From: Vreelandella venusta
Lineage (GTDB): Bacteria; Pseudomonadota; Gammaproteobacteria; Pseudomonadales; Halomonadaceae
NCBI RefSeq assembly: GCF_007989605.1
Contig: NZ_BJUL01000001.1
Location: forward strand, 372,001 to 436,000
Length of the DNA: 64,000 nucleotides
Reading direction: 5' to 3'
Shown here: piece by piece, positions 17,924-26,168 of the stretch
Position numbering within the stretch: position 1 is the first letter of the stretch
How the letters are laid out: every line of letters begins with the position of its first letter
Made by a program: the position numbers and the translations under genes
The notes under the pieces: model-generated
What the model was told of the DNA's origin: nothing
Seen by the model: the letters and a program-made list of their open reading frames with translations, nothing else
Database searches by the model: none

Positions 17924-18283
17924 ATGCACCTGCATGAAAAGCTTAATTATGTCGAGTTTGCAGCCAAAGACTTAGTGGCGACAAAAAACTTTTTCTCGGC
18001 GGTGTTCGGCTGGGAGTTCGTCGACTATGGCCCTGAATACACAGCGTTTTCCAATCAAGGGTTAGATGGCGGCTTTTATCACTCAGATACCTGCAGCCGA
18101 ACGGCTAACGGCGGCGCATTGCTGGTTTTCTATAGCGCGGATATTAATGCAACGCTCGATAAAGTAGAGCAAAGCGGCGGTGACGTTATTCAGCCTATTT
18201 TCGAATTCCCGGGCGGTTTTCGCTTTCACTTCCTAGAACCCAGTGGCAATGAGTTTGCGGTTTGGTCAGAAGCACGCACTTAA
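17924..18283 (+). CDS. VOC-family protein (glyoxalase-like)
   Basis: The protein has 119 aa. The beta-alpha-beta-beta-beta modules of the vicinal oxygen chelate fold are recognisable: KLNYVEFAAKDLVATKNFFSAVFGWEF, then FEFPGGFRFHFLEPSGNEFAVWSE. The small single-chain VOC protein may be a dioxygenase, glyoxalase or antibiotic-binding protein; metal ligands cannot be assigned with confidence. AAAGGAAC precedes the ATG. It lies downstream of the molybdenum-carrier-like gene on the same strand with a 69-bp gap. Confidence 0.85.
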   Translation: MHLHEKLNYVEFAAKDLVATKNFFSAVFGWEFVDYGPEYTAFSNQGLDGGFYHSDTCSRTANGGALLVFYSADINATLDKVEQSGGDVIQPIFEFPGGFRFHFLEPSGNEFAVWSEART

Positions 18284-18335
18284 AACGCTAACGCCCCAAA
18301 GGCCTTTTAACCCCAACGATTTTTTTAACCCCATC

Positions 18336-18380
18336 GAGCTTGTTAAATAAGAGCTTGTTAAAGAAGAGCTTGTGAGAGAG
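18336..18380. repeat. Three-copy 15-bp tandem repeat forming a translation leader
   Basis: GAGCTTGTTAAATAA (18336), GAGCTTGTTAAAGAA (18351) and GAGCTTGTGAGAGAG (18366) run directly into the ribosome-binding site of the helix-hairpin-helix gene. A second, looser duplication of TTTTAACCCCA lies just upstream (18305-18335). Confidence 0.85.
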
Positions 18381-18390
18381 GAGTACATGA

Positions 18391-18627
18391 GTGGCCTTTT
18401 CTGATGCAGAAAGAGATGCACTGCTGAGTGTCAAAGGCGTTGGTCCTACCGTCCTCAAGCGTTTTGAAGAGATTGGTATCGGCTCATTTGCTGAGCTGGC
18501 CGCTCGCCAAGTGGATGAGATAGCAGAAATGGTGGCCGCCATGCTGCACACAACCTGTTGGAAAAATAGCCCACAGGCAAAGGCGGCCATTGCTGCTGCT
18601 ATTGCCAGGGCGCAAGAAGGCCTGTAA
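18391..18627 (+). CDS. Small helix-hairpin-helix protein
   Basis: The protein has 78 aa from a GTG at 18391. A GAGAGGAG SD lies about 8 bp upstream. The nearby ATG at 18387 is out of frame and reads only five codons before TGA. Residues 8-45 (ERDALLSVKGVGPTVLKRFEEIGIGSFAELA) form a helix-hairpin-helix of the non-specific DNA-binding type, with the GVGPTVLKR hairpin; the rest is alanine-rich helix. It resembles small stand-alone HhH proteins related to TfoX C-termini and DUF4332. The function is unknown; DNA binding is inferred. Its leader consists of 15-bp tandem repeats. Confidence 0.8.
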   Translation: MAFSDAERDALLSVKGVGPTVLKRFEEIGIGSFAELAARQVDEIAEMVAAMLHTTCWKNSPQAKAAIAAAIARAQEGL

Positions 18628-18656
18628 CACAGCGCAAATGTAGCGAGCAATCCATG

Positions 18657-18683
18657 GCTAGCCTATCGTGTCATCAGGCTAGC
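18657..18683. terminator. Bidirectional hairpin between convergent genes
   Basis: GCTAGCCT (18657-18664) pairs perfectly with AGGCTAGC (18676-18683) around an 11-nt loop, between the convergent HhH and LysE genes and overlapping the LysE stop. No clear U-run is present, so termination is plausible but not certain. Confidence 0.45.
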
Positions 18684-19311
18684 TAGCATTTAGCGCCAGC
18701 CAAACATGCTCATAGCCAATCGATATCGCTACGGCGACCAGCAGCCCCGCCATTACCCAGTTGAAGCCCTTAATGATCCCTGCGCTTTGGATACGCTGGC
18801 CAACCAAGCTGCCTATCAAGACATAACTGCCGGGAGCGCCAGCAGCTAATATTGCCAGTCCGAATGCCCAAATCACCAAGCTAAGCCCCTCAATACCCGC
18901 TGCAGGAAATTGCAGTGTGGCAATCGGTAGGGTGGCAATAATGGCTTTTGGGTTAAGTAGCTGCATTACCAACCCATGGCGAAAACGCAGTAGATATGGC
19001 GAGTGGTCATGGTTGTTTAACTGGCTGTTTAAGTTGCTACTTAAATCAGCGCTTGAGCGGGCAATTTTTATTGCGAGATAAACAATATAGCTACACCCCA
19101 GCGCACTCACGATGATCAATGCCTCATCGTCGATCCACGCGGCGCCTGCCCAGCCTAGTAGTAATAAGTAAATTAACATTGCTGTGCCTACCCCGAGACA
19201 AAAACCTAGCGATTTTTGGGCCTGGCCATTAATGCCAACATTTAAGCCCAGCAGATTTACAGGCCCAGGCGTATACATAGCGCCCAGGGCATAGGCGACG
19301 ATTCCTAGCAT
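18679..19311 (-). CDS. LysE/RhtB-family exporter
   Basis: The protein has 210 aa with six hydrophobic spans. The motif TPGPVNLLGLNVGINGQAQKSLGFCLGVG at the N-terminus and LNPKAIIATLPIATLQF in the middle identify the LysE family, here with PGPVN instead of PGPNN. It is likely an inner-membrane amino-acid or small-metabolite exporter. GAGG lies upstream of the ATG at 19311. The AraC-type gene directly upstream on the same strand (42 bp away) may regulate it; AraC-LysE pairs are common. Confidence 0.88.
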   Translation of the reverse strand: MLGIVAYALGAMYTPGPVNLLGLNVGINGQAQKSLGFCLGVGTAMLIYLLLLGWAGAAWIDDEALIIVSALGCSYIVYLAIKIARSSADLSSNLNSQLNNHDHSPYLLRFRHGLVMQLLNPKAIIATLPIATLQFPAAGIEGLSLVIWAFGLAILAAGAPGSYVLIGSLVGQRIQSAGIIKGFNWVMAGLLVAVAISIGYEHVWLALNAS

Positions 19312-19353
19312 GGTGAAGCCTCGTTTGTTTAATGGCGGTTCTAAAATTGGCAG

Positions 19354-20184
19354 TTAACGCGCGATATCGCGTTGGTATTGGTGGGGAGTCATGCCATAAA
19401 TGCGCTTAAAGCGCCGATTAAAATGGCTAAGGTCAGCAAAGCCAAAGCGAAGTGCCACTTCGTTCAGTGGGGCACCAGCGTCTAGTGCAGTGCGCGCCGC
19501 ATTGATTCGGCAATTAATCACGTACTGATGGGGGGTAATGCCGTAATGCTGGCGAAACAGGCGCAGGAAATGGTACTTGGATAAATGCGCTGCCTGGCAA
19601 ATATCATCCAGCGACATATCGCTTTCCAAGTGGGCGTGAATATACTCCTTAGCCAGACCTAGCAGGGCATCGGGTCGACTTGTGATTGGGTTGGGTTGCG
19701 ACATGCCGCCGAGCTGAACGGTTCTTTCGATAACCCGATAAAGCGCATTTTCCTGATCAATACAGCTACCTGTTTGGGAGGTGACCAAGCGCGCCAGTTC
19801 CAAAATGGCGTGGCGCAGTTGAACATCCTGAATCAGCGTTTGGTTGGAACGAAAATCCGTGGCATGTTCGCGCCCAAGCGCATCAGCGAACAGCGGCTTG
19901 AGCTGTTCAGGATGGGCATAAACCATCAGGTAGTCCAGTGCATGCTCACCGCCTGGTTGGCCATCGTGAACCTCCTCAGGGTTGAACAGAATCACATTGC
20001 CCGGCGGGCTCTTGTGGAACTGCCCGCCGCTAAAAAAATCCTGACGCCCGGCCAACGTTACGCCGAAGGCAAACTCCTCGTGGGCATGACGGTCATAGCT
20101 GAAATCCTCAATTGCCGCCTGAAGCACCGTTAGTGTTGGCACATGCTGACTTTTGATGAATTGAAACCGGCTGGTATTCGCCAT
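19354..20184 (-). CDS. AraC-family regulator with cupin sensor
   Basis: The protein has 276 aa. The N-terminal cupin (RHAHEEFAFGVTLAGRQDFFSGGQFHKSPPGNVILFNPEEVHDG) is followed by the double HTH at residues 175-275 (CQAAHLSKYHFLRLFRQHYGITPHQYVINCRI, then EVALRFGFADLSHFNRRFKRIYGMTPHQYQR). An AGGAGGG SD precedes ATG 20184. It is transcribed toward the LysE gene and away from the DHDPS-like gene at 20347, so either could be a target. The effector is unknown. Confidence 0.9.
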   Translation of the reverse strand: MANTSRFQFIKSQHVPTLTVLQAAIEDFSYDRHAHEEFAFGVTLAGRQDFFSGGQFHKSPPGNVILFNPEEVHDGQPGGEHALDYLMVYAHPEQLKPLFADALGREHATDFRSNQTLIQDVQLRHAILELARLVTSQTGSCIDQENALYRVIERTVQLGGMSQPNPITSRPDALLGLAKEYIHAHLESDMSLDDICQAAHLSKYHFLRLFRQHYGITPHQYVINCRINAARTALDAGAPLNEVALRFGFADLSHFNRRFKRIYGMTPHQYQRDIAR

Positions 20185-20346
20185 GCCAAACCCTCCTGAT
20201 AAATCACACCACCTAGCTTATGCGCTCCTGGGTATCAAATGCTTGTACATAATTGCTAACTAACCTTGAGAGACTCGCTAGCCTCAGCATGCAGCATCAC
20301 GTATGTTAATAGCCTCTTATCTTTCATCGTAAAAGGATCATTCACC

Positions 20347-21243
20347 ATGTTCACTGGTTTGAGCGCTTTTCCGCTAACCCCTATGAATGAGCAGGGTATT
20401 CATGAGCATGAATTTACTCGTTTAGTGGAACGCTTGGTGGAGGCGAAGGTGGATTCTATCGGCGTGCTGGGGTCGACGGGCAGCTACGCTTATTTAAGCG
20501 CTGAAGAGCGCGCCCGCGTAGCCAAATTGTGCGTTGAGCATGCCGCCGGCGTGCCGGTAGTGGCAGGCATAGGTTCGCTCCGCACCCGTGATGTACTGGC
20601 CAATGCCGAAAGCGCCCAGCAAGCAGGCGCTAGTGGCGTGCTGTTGGCGCCCGTGTCTTATCAAAAGCTGACCGAGGATGAGGTATTTGGCCTTTTCGAG
20701 ACGGTTTGTCGTTCGCTGAGTGTGCCGCTATGTGTCTATGACAACCCAGGCACTACGCACTTTGAGTTCAGTGATGAACTGCATGGTCGCATCGCCCAAC
20801 TGCCCCAGGTTCGCTCGATTAAAATTCCTCCGGTGCAGAATGATATTGCCGCTGCACAGCAGCGCGTAGCACGGCTGCGGGGGTTAATTCCCAGCGACGT
20901 AACCATCGGCATTAGCGGTGACCCAGCGGCTGCCACAGGCATGCTGGCTGGCTGCGATGCTTGGTACTCGGTGATTGGTGGGCTATACCCTGAAACTGCG
21001 CTGGCGCTAACCCGTGCCGCCCAAGCGGGAGACGCAAAAGACGCCAACGCGCTTTCCGCTGCGTTTGAGCCGTTATGGGCGCTCTACCGCGACTTCGGCG
21101 GCAGCCTGCGGGTAGTTGCTACTATTGCAGAACTTACCGGAACAGTAAGCCAACCCTGTTTGCCCCAGCCGCTACAAACGCTGCAAGGCGATGCGCGGAA
21201 AAGGGTGGCGGCGGCGATTGACGCTATGCAATTAAGTGAGTGA
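20347..21243 (+). CDS. Dihydrodipicolinate synthase-family aldolase/lyase
   Basis: The protein has 298 aa from ATG 20347, with an AAGGA SD; the frame opens earlier at 20266 without family resemblance. It is a class I aldolase TIM barrel. The Schiff-base lysine is Lys159 (VRSIKIPP), the catalytic tyrosine is Tyr131 (VYDNPGT), and the substrate loop is GSTGSYAYL (residues 43-50). Members include DapA, N-acetylneuraminate lyase and keto-deoxy-sugar or hydroxyproline aldolases. The GSTGSYAYL variant and the regulator next door argue against the housekeeping DapA and for a catabolic aldolase. The substrate is not known. Confidence 0.88.
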   Translation: MFTGLSAFPLTPMNEQGIHEHEFTRLVERLVEAKVDSIGVLGSTGSYAYLSAEERARVAKLCVEHAAGVPVVAGIGSLRTRDVLANAESAQQAGASGVLLAPVSYQKLTEDEVFGLFETVCRSLSVPLCVYDNPGTTHFEFSDELHGRIAQLPQVRSIKIPPVQNDIAAAQQRVARLRGLIPSDVTIGISGDPAAATGMLAGCDAWYSVIGGLYPETALALTRAAQAGDAKDANALSAAFEPLWALYRDFGGSLRVVATIAELTGTVSQPCLPQPLQTLQGDARKRVAAAIDAMQLSE

Positions 21244-21343
21244 CTAAGCGAGTAATTAAATTAACGCGTTAATAAGTGCTGCAACGCCGTTGCATAAGTT
21301 CTCGTGCTCATCGTCAAACATCTCACGAAACGCACCAAGTAAG

Positions 21344-22246
21344 TCAACCCTTAAGCTCAGCCGCCATCTCAGCTTCAACGAGATCCCTAAGCTGCTCACT
21401 CAGAGGGTTGCCTTGCTTGCAGGCTAACAGTAACGGCGGGGAAGAGCCTTCGTCGGCAAGCGGTATGGCTATCAAACCGTGGGCCATCGATGCGGCGCTG
21501 GCGGGCAGGATGGTAATGCCAATACCGACGCTAACGAAGCACAGCATACTGCCAATATCGGGCACTTCCACAACATGGCTGAGAGAAACGCCTGCTTTAT
21601 CGGCCAATGTCTCCAGTTGGCGCCTCAGAAATGTTCTTTGCGTGGCGGGTTGTAATAAAAGCCGTTCGCTGGTTATTTCGCTAAAATCGATGGAAGGCTT
21701 TGCCTGCAGCCGATGGCCCGGGGGGAGTAACACGAGCAGCGGTTCATCTCCCAGCCTGGAAACCGATAAACCCGCTAGAGCGTTCTCGTCCAGGTCGGCT
21801 CGTAGTACCGCAGCGTCAAGCTTACCAGCTTTCAGCGATGCGATATGTAAGAGGGCATTGCCTGCGCACAGCTGCAGTTCGATCAACGGGCGCTTGGTGA
21901 GCAGTTTAGCCAAGGCAGAGGTGAGGGGTTTGGAGAAAATCGCGCTGGCCGAATAACCGAGGCGCAGCGTGCCGACTTCCCCTTGGGCTGCCTGCCTAGC
22001 AATACTGATGCTTCGTTGTGCAGCGCTGAGTATCTCCAGGCTTTCACCAAGAAAGGCCTCGCCTGCTTTGGTGAGCTGAGCGCCTCGGGTATTGCGCTCA
22101 AACAGCTTCACACCCACGGTTTCTTCTAATGATTTAATGCTCTGGCTCAGCGGCGGTTGGGTAATATGCAATCGCTCGGCAGCGCGCCGGAAGTTAAGCT
22201 CCTCAGCAACGGCAACAAAGTGCTTAATTTGTTTCAGTTCGACCAT
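21344..22246 (-). CDS. LysR-family regulator (CatM/BenM-like branch)
   Basis: The protein has 300 aa. The N-terminus VELKQIKHFVAVAEELNFRRAAERLHITQPPLSQSIKSLEE is typical of the BenM/CatM/CbbR-like branch, and the LysR effector domain follows from residue 90. GGAG precedes ATG 22246. It is divergent from the MFS transporter gene at 22391, its likely target. The effector is not predictable from sequence. Confidence 0.88.
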   Translation of the reverse strand: MVELKQIKHFVAVAEELNFRRAAERLHITQPPLSQSIKSLEETVGVKLFERNTRGAQLTKAGEAFLGESLEILSAAQRSISIARQAAQGEVGTLRLGYSASAIFSKPLTSALAKLLTKRPLIELQLCAGNALLHIASLKAGKLDAAVLRADLDENALAGLSVSRLGDEPLLVLLPPGHRLQAKPSIDFSEITSERLLLQPATQRTFLRRQLETLADKAGVSLSHVVEVPDIGSMLCFVSVGIGITILPASAASMAHGLIAIPLADEGSSPPLLLACKQGNPLSEQLRDLVEAEMAAELKG

Positions 22247-22390
22247 CCCGTCGCTCCTCCGGTGACCACAACATACCCCACTTTATGGTGCCGCACTCTG
22301 TCGAAACAGCTATCACTGCGATACCGAATCCGACCTTCATTCGAGCCTTTAGCGTACGTATGGTAATGCCTGTCTAAACAGGAATAAGCC

Positions 22391-23539
22391 ATGCGTACGG
22401 CCTTAATCATTGGATCGCTCGGCGCTTTTTTTAATTTGTACCAGCTTCAGGCGCTGTTTCCAGCGTTAGTCGAGCGCTTCGGAACAACGGCCACTGGCGC
22501 GGGCTGGTTAACGATGGCGTCGCTGCTAGGAATGATGATCACCGCGCCACTAACCGGCGCTGTAACAAGACACGCCAATCCCTTGCACTTATTAGTCGTT
22601 GGCTTTATCGCATTGGCGGCGATTAACGCTTCAATGGCATTGACGACTAGCCAAGATGTGCTTTTTGTACTGCGGCTAGGTCAGGGCATTGTGATTCCCT
22701 TTTTATTAACCGCAACGATGAATTTGGTCTCTCAGCGACCAAGCAGCTTTGTGTCGTTGTACGTGACCGGCACTATTGTTGGCAGCACACTCAGTCGGTT
22801 TTATCCTGCTTGGTCAGTTGATGCCATGGGCTGGGAGCTGGGCTTCTTAAGCTCTGCATTCCTAATGGTGCTATCGGCGGTGGCGATTTGTCTTCTTCCG
22901 AAAACTACTTATCCGAAAACAACTGGCGCTGAACCAATGCAGCGTACGGAATGGCATCAAACGTCGGTGGCATATACAAGGCGCGCGTTGACTGATAGTA
23001 CGCTGCTCACTGCCTATCTTGCGGGTTTTGCACTGCTCTTCACGCAAAGTGCGGTGTTTACGGCGCTGGGTCTATGGCTCGCCCAAGACCCTTATCATTG
23101 GAATTCACAGCAGATCGGCACGATCTATCTAGCATGTTTGCCGGCACTTTTCTGCGTGCTTACTGCCAGCATACTGCGGCGCTACCTAAGTGAAGTAGCC
23201 ATTGCCATAGCACTAATCGCGTTGATTTGGGCAGCGCTGTGGCTGATTAGCACAACACGCCTGTCTATCATGCTGAGCGTGGCGCTGTTTGCCATAGGAA
23301 CCTATCTGTTCCAAACAGTGACGACCCGGTTATTAAGCAGTACTCGTTGCGTACCCGCCGGTGTTGCCGCTGGCATCTACCTCTCTTGCTACTATTTAGG
23401 CGGCGCAATGGGCGCAAGCCTTGCGGCGTATGCCTTTGCGATATGGGCATGGAAAGGAGTAATTGCCTGCATAGCGATAGCCCAGGCAGTTATCTTTTGC
23501 CTAGTCATCGGCACCCAGCATTGCGCTAAAAAGCGCTGA
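22391..23539 (+). CDS. MFS transporter
   Basis: The protein has 382 aa and about 12 transmembrane helices, with the MFS pattern GWLTMASLLGMMITAPLTGAVTRHANP in the first half. It resembles small-molecule efflux or CynX/YeaN-type permeases but no specific subfamily signature is secure. An AGGAA SD lies before the ATG. The divergent LysR gene is the likely regulator. The inner-membrane location is clear; the substrate is unknown. Confidence 0.87.
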   Translation: MRTALIIGSLGAFFNLYQLQALFPALVERFGTTATGAGWLTMASLLGMMITAPLTGAVTRHANPLHLLVVGFIALAAINASMALTTSQDVLFVLRLGQGIVIPFLLTATMNLVSQRPSSFVSLYVTGTIVGSTLSRFYPAWSVDAMGWELGFLSSAFLMVLSAVAICLLPKTTYPKTTGAEPMQRTEWHQTSVAYTRRALTDSTLLTAYLAGFALLFTQSAVFTALGLWLAQDPYHWNSQQIGTIYLACLPALFCVLTASILRRYLSEVAIAIALIALIWAALWLISTTRLSIMLSVALFAIGTYLFQTVTTRLLSSTRCVPAGVAAGIYLSCYYLGGAMGASLAAYAFAIWAWKGVIACIAIAQAVIFCLVIGTQHCAKKR

Positions 23540-23643
23540 GCGAAAATCTTCCTAACACCGCATAGCTAGCGAGTGTTATTTGTATTATGGTTTAAATCCT
23601 CCCACGTTTAGCAGAGGTATTTGTCCAATGAACCATTGATGCC

Positions 23644-23716
23644 GCCGTTGCAATAACGGCCAGTCTCCATCCCCCCAGCAGCAAGGATAGTCCTTGGGAA
23701 ATAGTCCTTGGGAGGG
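23644..23716. repeat. Leader hairpin and 14-bp duplication upstream of the ABC-F gene
   Basis: GCCGTT and AACGGC (23644-23660) form a short hairpin. ATAGTCCTTGGGA then occurs twice with a 14-bp period (23687 and 23701). The 214-bp leader before the ABC-F start is long, which would suit attenuation as known for some ABC-F genes, but no leader peptide could be assigned. Confidence 0.5.
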
Positions 23717-23753
23717 GTTCTAGAGAGAGTTCTTGGCATCCTTGGAATCATAT

Positions 23754-25367
23754 ATGACAAATACCCATCTCACCTTAAAAGGTGTTTCCTACGTTCTGTC
23801 GGATGGCAGAACGCTTTTTACGGATCTTCACGAGCAGTTCGATAACCGCCCAACCGGATTGGTGGGGCGTAATGGTGTCGGCAAAACGGTTTTGGCCCAA
23901 ATCCTCGCGGGCCTGTTACAGCCAACCACGGGCGAATGCCAGCGCCCCGGCAGCGTCCATTACCTTGCCCAGCAGGTAGCGCAGCCGAAGGGCGCTTGTG
24001 TCGCTGATCTTGCCGGTGTTCGAACAACGTTGGATGCGCTGGCACGCATTGAGGCTGGCAGCACAGCGTCTGAGGATTTTGAAGCAGTCGATGACCGTTG
24101 GGATATGCCCCAGCGATTTCGCCACGAACTCGAACGCAGTGGCCTGGGCTATCTTGAGGCCAGCACACCTGCGGACACATTGAGCGGCGGTGAAGCCATG
24201 CGCGTGGCCTTGATGGGCGCCATGCTCTCGGGAGTGGATTGCCTGATTCTTGATGAGCCAAGCCACCATCTCGACCGACCCAATCGGCAGGCACTTATTG
24301 AACAGCTGCAGCGCTGGCCGCGTGGGCTGATTGTGGTGAGCCATGACCGACAACTGCTGGAAGGCATGGAACGTATCGTGGAACTGTCCCCCTTAGGGCT
24401 GCACAGCTACGGCGGCAACTACACTTTCTATGCTCAAGCCAAAGCGCACGAGCAGCAGGCTGCCCTTGATCAGCTAAGCCAGCGAAAACTCGAACGTCAA
24501 CGCGAAGAGCGCGCGATGCGCAAGCAGCGAGAACGTCAGGAGAAACGCCAGGCTCGCGGCAACCGGCTGGGCAAGGAAGCCAACCAGGCTAAGATCCTGT
24601 TAGATCGCCAGAAAGAGCGCAGCGAAACCTCGGCGGGCGCGCTGCGCCAAAAGCAGGCGGCCAGTCAGGCGCAGCTGAATCAACGTGTGCGTGACGCCGC
24701 AAAGCAGGTTGAAAACGAGCGACAAATCAACCTGCATGAAATACCCGTTACCCAGGCCGCCAAGCGCTGTTTGGCGGAGTTAGAAAGGGTTGAGCTACCG
24801 TTCGTTATGGGCGCTACTAGGCACATCAATCTCATGCTGAGAGGGCAGCATCGACTAGGCATTATTGGCCCAAATGGCTGTGGTAAGTCTACGTTGCTCC
24901 GCGTGCTGGCGGGCCACATTGAGCCCTTGTCAGGAGCCTGCAACATAACGCCTGAAAGCGCCTATCTCGACCAGCAACTGGGGAATTTAGACCCAGCAAA
25001 GACGCTGCTTGCACAACTGCAGCAAGCCAACCGAACCGCGAGTGAAGGGGACCTGCGCATGCGGCTAGCCCAGCTAGGTCTGGACGCACAAAAAATCACC
25101 ACGCCCAGTGGGCGGCTAAGCGGTGGCGAGCGCTTGAAAGGTGCGCTGGCCTGCATCCTCTACGCCGATTGCCCACCGCAACTACTGCTACTGGACGAGC
25201 CAAATAACCATCTTGATCTGCCTTCAGCGCAAGCCTTGGAAACCATGCTGCGCAGTTACCAAGGCGCGTTAGTGGTGGTATCCCACGACGATGCCTTTCT
25301 GGAAAACCTAGCGCTAACAGACCGCCTGCTAGCAACCGAACAAGGCTGGCACCTGGAGCCAGTTTGA
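23754..25367 (+). CDS. ABC-F family ATPase (ribosome-associated type)
   Basis: The protein has 537 aa from ATG 23754; the frame also has a TTG at 23733. It has two ABC domains in one chain and no membrane span: Walker A GRNGVGKT (residues 38-45) with LSGGEAMR, and Walker A GPNGCGKS (around residue 370) with LSGGERLK. Each has a DEP(S/N)HLD Walker B. The linker at about residues 235-330 is strongly charged (QRKLERQREERAMRKQRERQEKRQARG) and helical. ABC-F proteins act on the ribosome as translation factors or antibiotic-protection proteins. This one resembles the unclassified soluble ABC-F group rather than EttA. Whether it gives resistance is unknown. Confidence 0.92.
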   Translation: MTNTHLTLKGVSYVLSDGRTLFTDLHEQFDNRPTGLVGRNGVGKTVLAQILAGLLQPTTGECQRPGSVHYLAQQVAQPKGACVADLAGVRTTLDALARIEAGSTASEDFEAVDDRWDMPQRFRHELERSGLGYLEASTPADTLSGGEAMRVALMGAMLSGVDCLILDEPSHHLDRPNRQALIEQLQRWPRGLIVVSHDRQLLEGMERIVELSPLGLHSYGGNYTFYAQAKAHEQQAALDQLSQRKLERQREERAMRKQRERQEKRQARGNRLGKEANQAKILLDRQKERSETSAGALRQKQAASQAQLNQRVRDAAKQVENERQINLHEIPVTQAAKRCLAELERVELPFVMGATRHINLMLRGQHRLGIIGPNGCGKSTLLRVLAGHIEPLSGACNITPESAYLDQQLGNLDPAKTLLAQLQQANRTASEGDLRMRLAQLGLDAQKITTPSGRLSGGERLKGALACILYADCPPQLLLLDEPNNHLDLPSAQALETMLRSYQGALVVVSHDDAFLENLALTDRLLATEQGWHLEPV

Positions 25368-25376
25368 TCGTACTAC

Positions 25377-25400
25377 ACCTCCTGCAATACCTCCTGCAAC
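25377..25400. repeat. Two-copy 12-bp tandem repeat after the ABC-F gene
   Basis: ACCTCCTGCAAT (25377) and ACCTCCTGCAAC (25389) follow the ABC-F stop codon. Confidence 0.75.
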
Positions 25401-25407
25401 ACGCCCC

Positions 25408-25433
25408 GTAGGAGGTGGCTTTAGCCCGCGACG
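25408..25433 (+). repeat. Solitary GTAG-type REP sequence
   Basis: GTAGGAGGTGGCTTTAGCCC followed by GCGACG has the GTAG head and the GGCTTTAGCC hairpin seen in the common proteobacterial REP family (GTAGGAGCGGCTT-TAGCC-GCGA type). It lies in the spacer between the ABC-F and YjdM genes. Confidence 0.6.
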
Positions 25434-25551
25434 ATTCAAACACTGAGCCATCAATAAGCACTGCTTTCCCTGAACTTACCTGTGTGCATTCGCCAAGGCT
25501 GCAAAGGCTCAGTATCATAAGCAGCCAATCCAACCACAGAAGTTTTCTCCC

Positions 25552-25887
25552 ATGTCATGCCCACCTTGCCCCAATTGCCAATCTGAATTCGTCTACCAGG
25601 ATCAAAGCCTGTTTATTTGCCCGGAATGCGCCCACGAATGGAATCCTTCCGAGGTTGAAGCAGAAGATACTGTCACGGTGAAAGATGCCAATGGCAGTCT
25701 GCTTGCTGAAGGCGATAAGGTGACGCTTATCAAAGACCTCAAGGTCAAAGGCAGCTCACTGGTGCTTAAGATTGGCACTAAGGCCGTTATCAAGCGGCTC
25801 AAAGAGGGCAAAGACCACCAGCTCGACTGCAAGGTCGATGGCGCTGGCGATATGATGGTCACCGCCCAGTTTGTCAAAAAAGCCTGA
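25552..25887 (+). CDS. yjdM: YjdM/PhnA-family zinc-ribbon protein
   Basis: The protein has 111 aa. The N-terminal zinc ribbon [28 protein letters not shown] has four cysteines in CxxC pairs. It is followed by the conserved small beta domain [30 protein letters not shown]. It matches the YjdM (PhnA) family, named after the phn locus but not required for phosphonate use. The molecular function is unknown. It stands alone between the ABC-F gene and the diguanylate cyclase. A small hairpin (ATGGCTA/TAGCCAT, 25966-25987) lies in the following spacer. Confidence 0.9.
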   Translation: MSCPPCPNCQSEFVYQDQSLFICPECAHEWNPSEVEAEDTVTVKDANGSLLAEGDKVTLIKDLKVKGSSLVLKIGTKAVIKRLKEGKDHQLDCKVDGAGDMMVTAQFVKKA

Positions 25888-26168
25888 ATCACCTTCACTC
25901 GTCTAGAGAGCTATCATGGCGGTTAGACTCAACAGGTAACAACAGATCCTAAAAGGCACTGTGAGATGGCTATCCATGGGTAGCCATTAAAAATGCGATG
26001 CGATATGAGGTGTCAGGTGTTTGAGTGCATCGTAGAGTACAATAAACAGCGGCGGCACAGTGCTAACGGGAAATAATCAGCCCTGAGACTTTCTAAGCCC
26101 GAATGATCGCTTAAATTAGTGTCAACTATTGCTGGATAAAGTCGCATGGCTTCATGAAAGGTGTGTCT

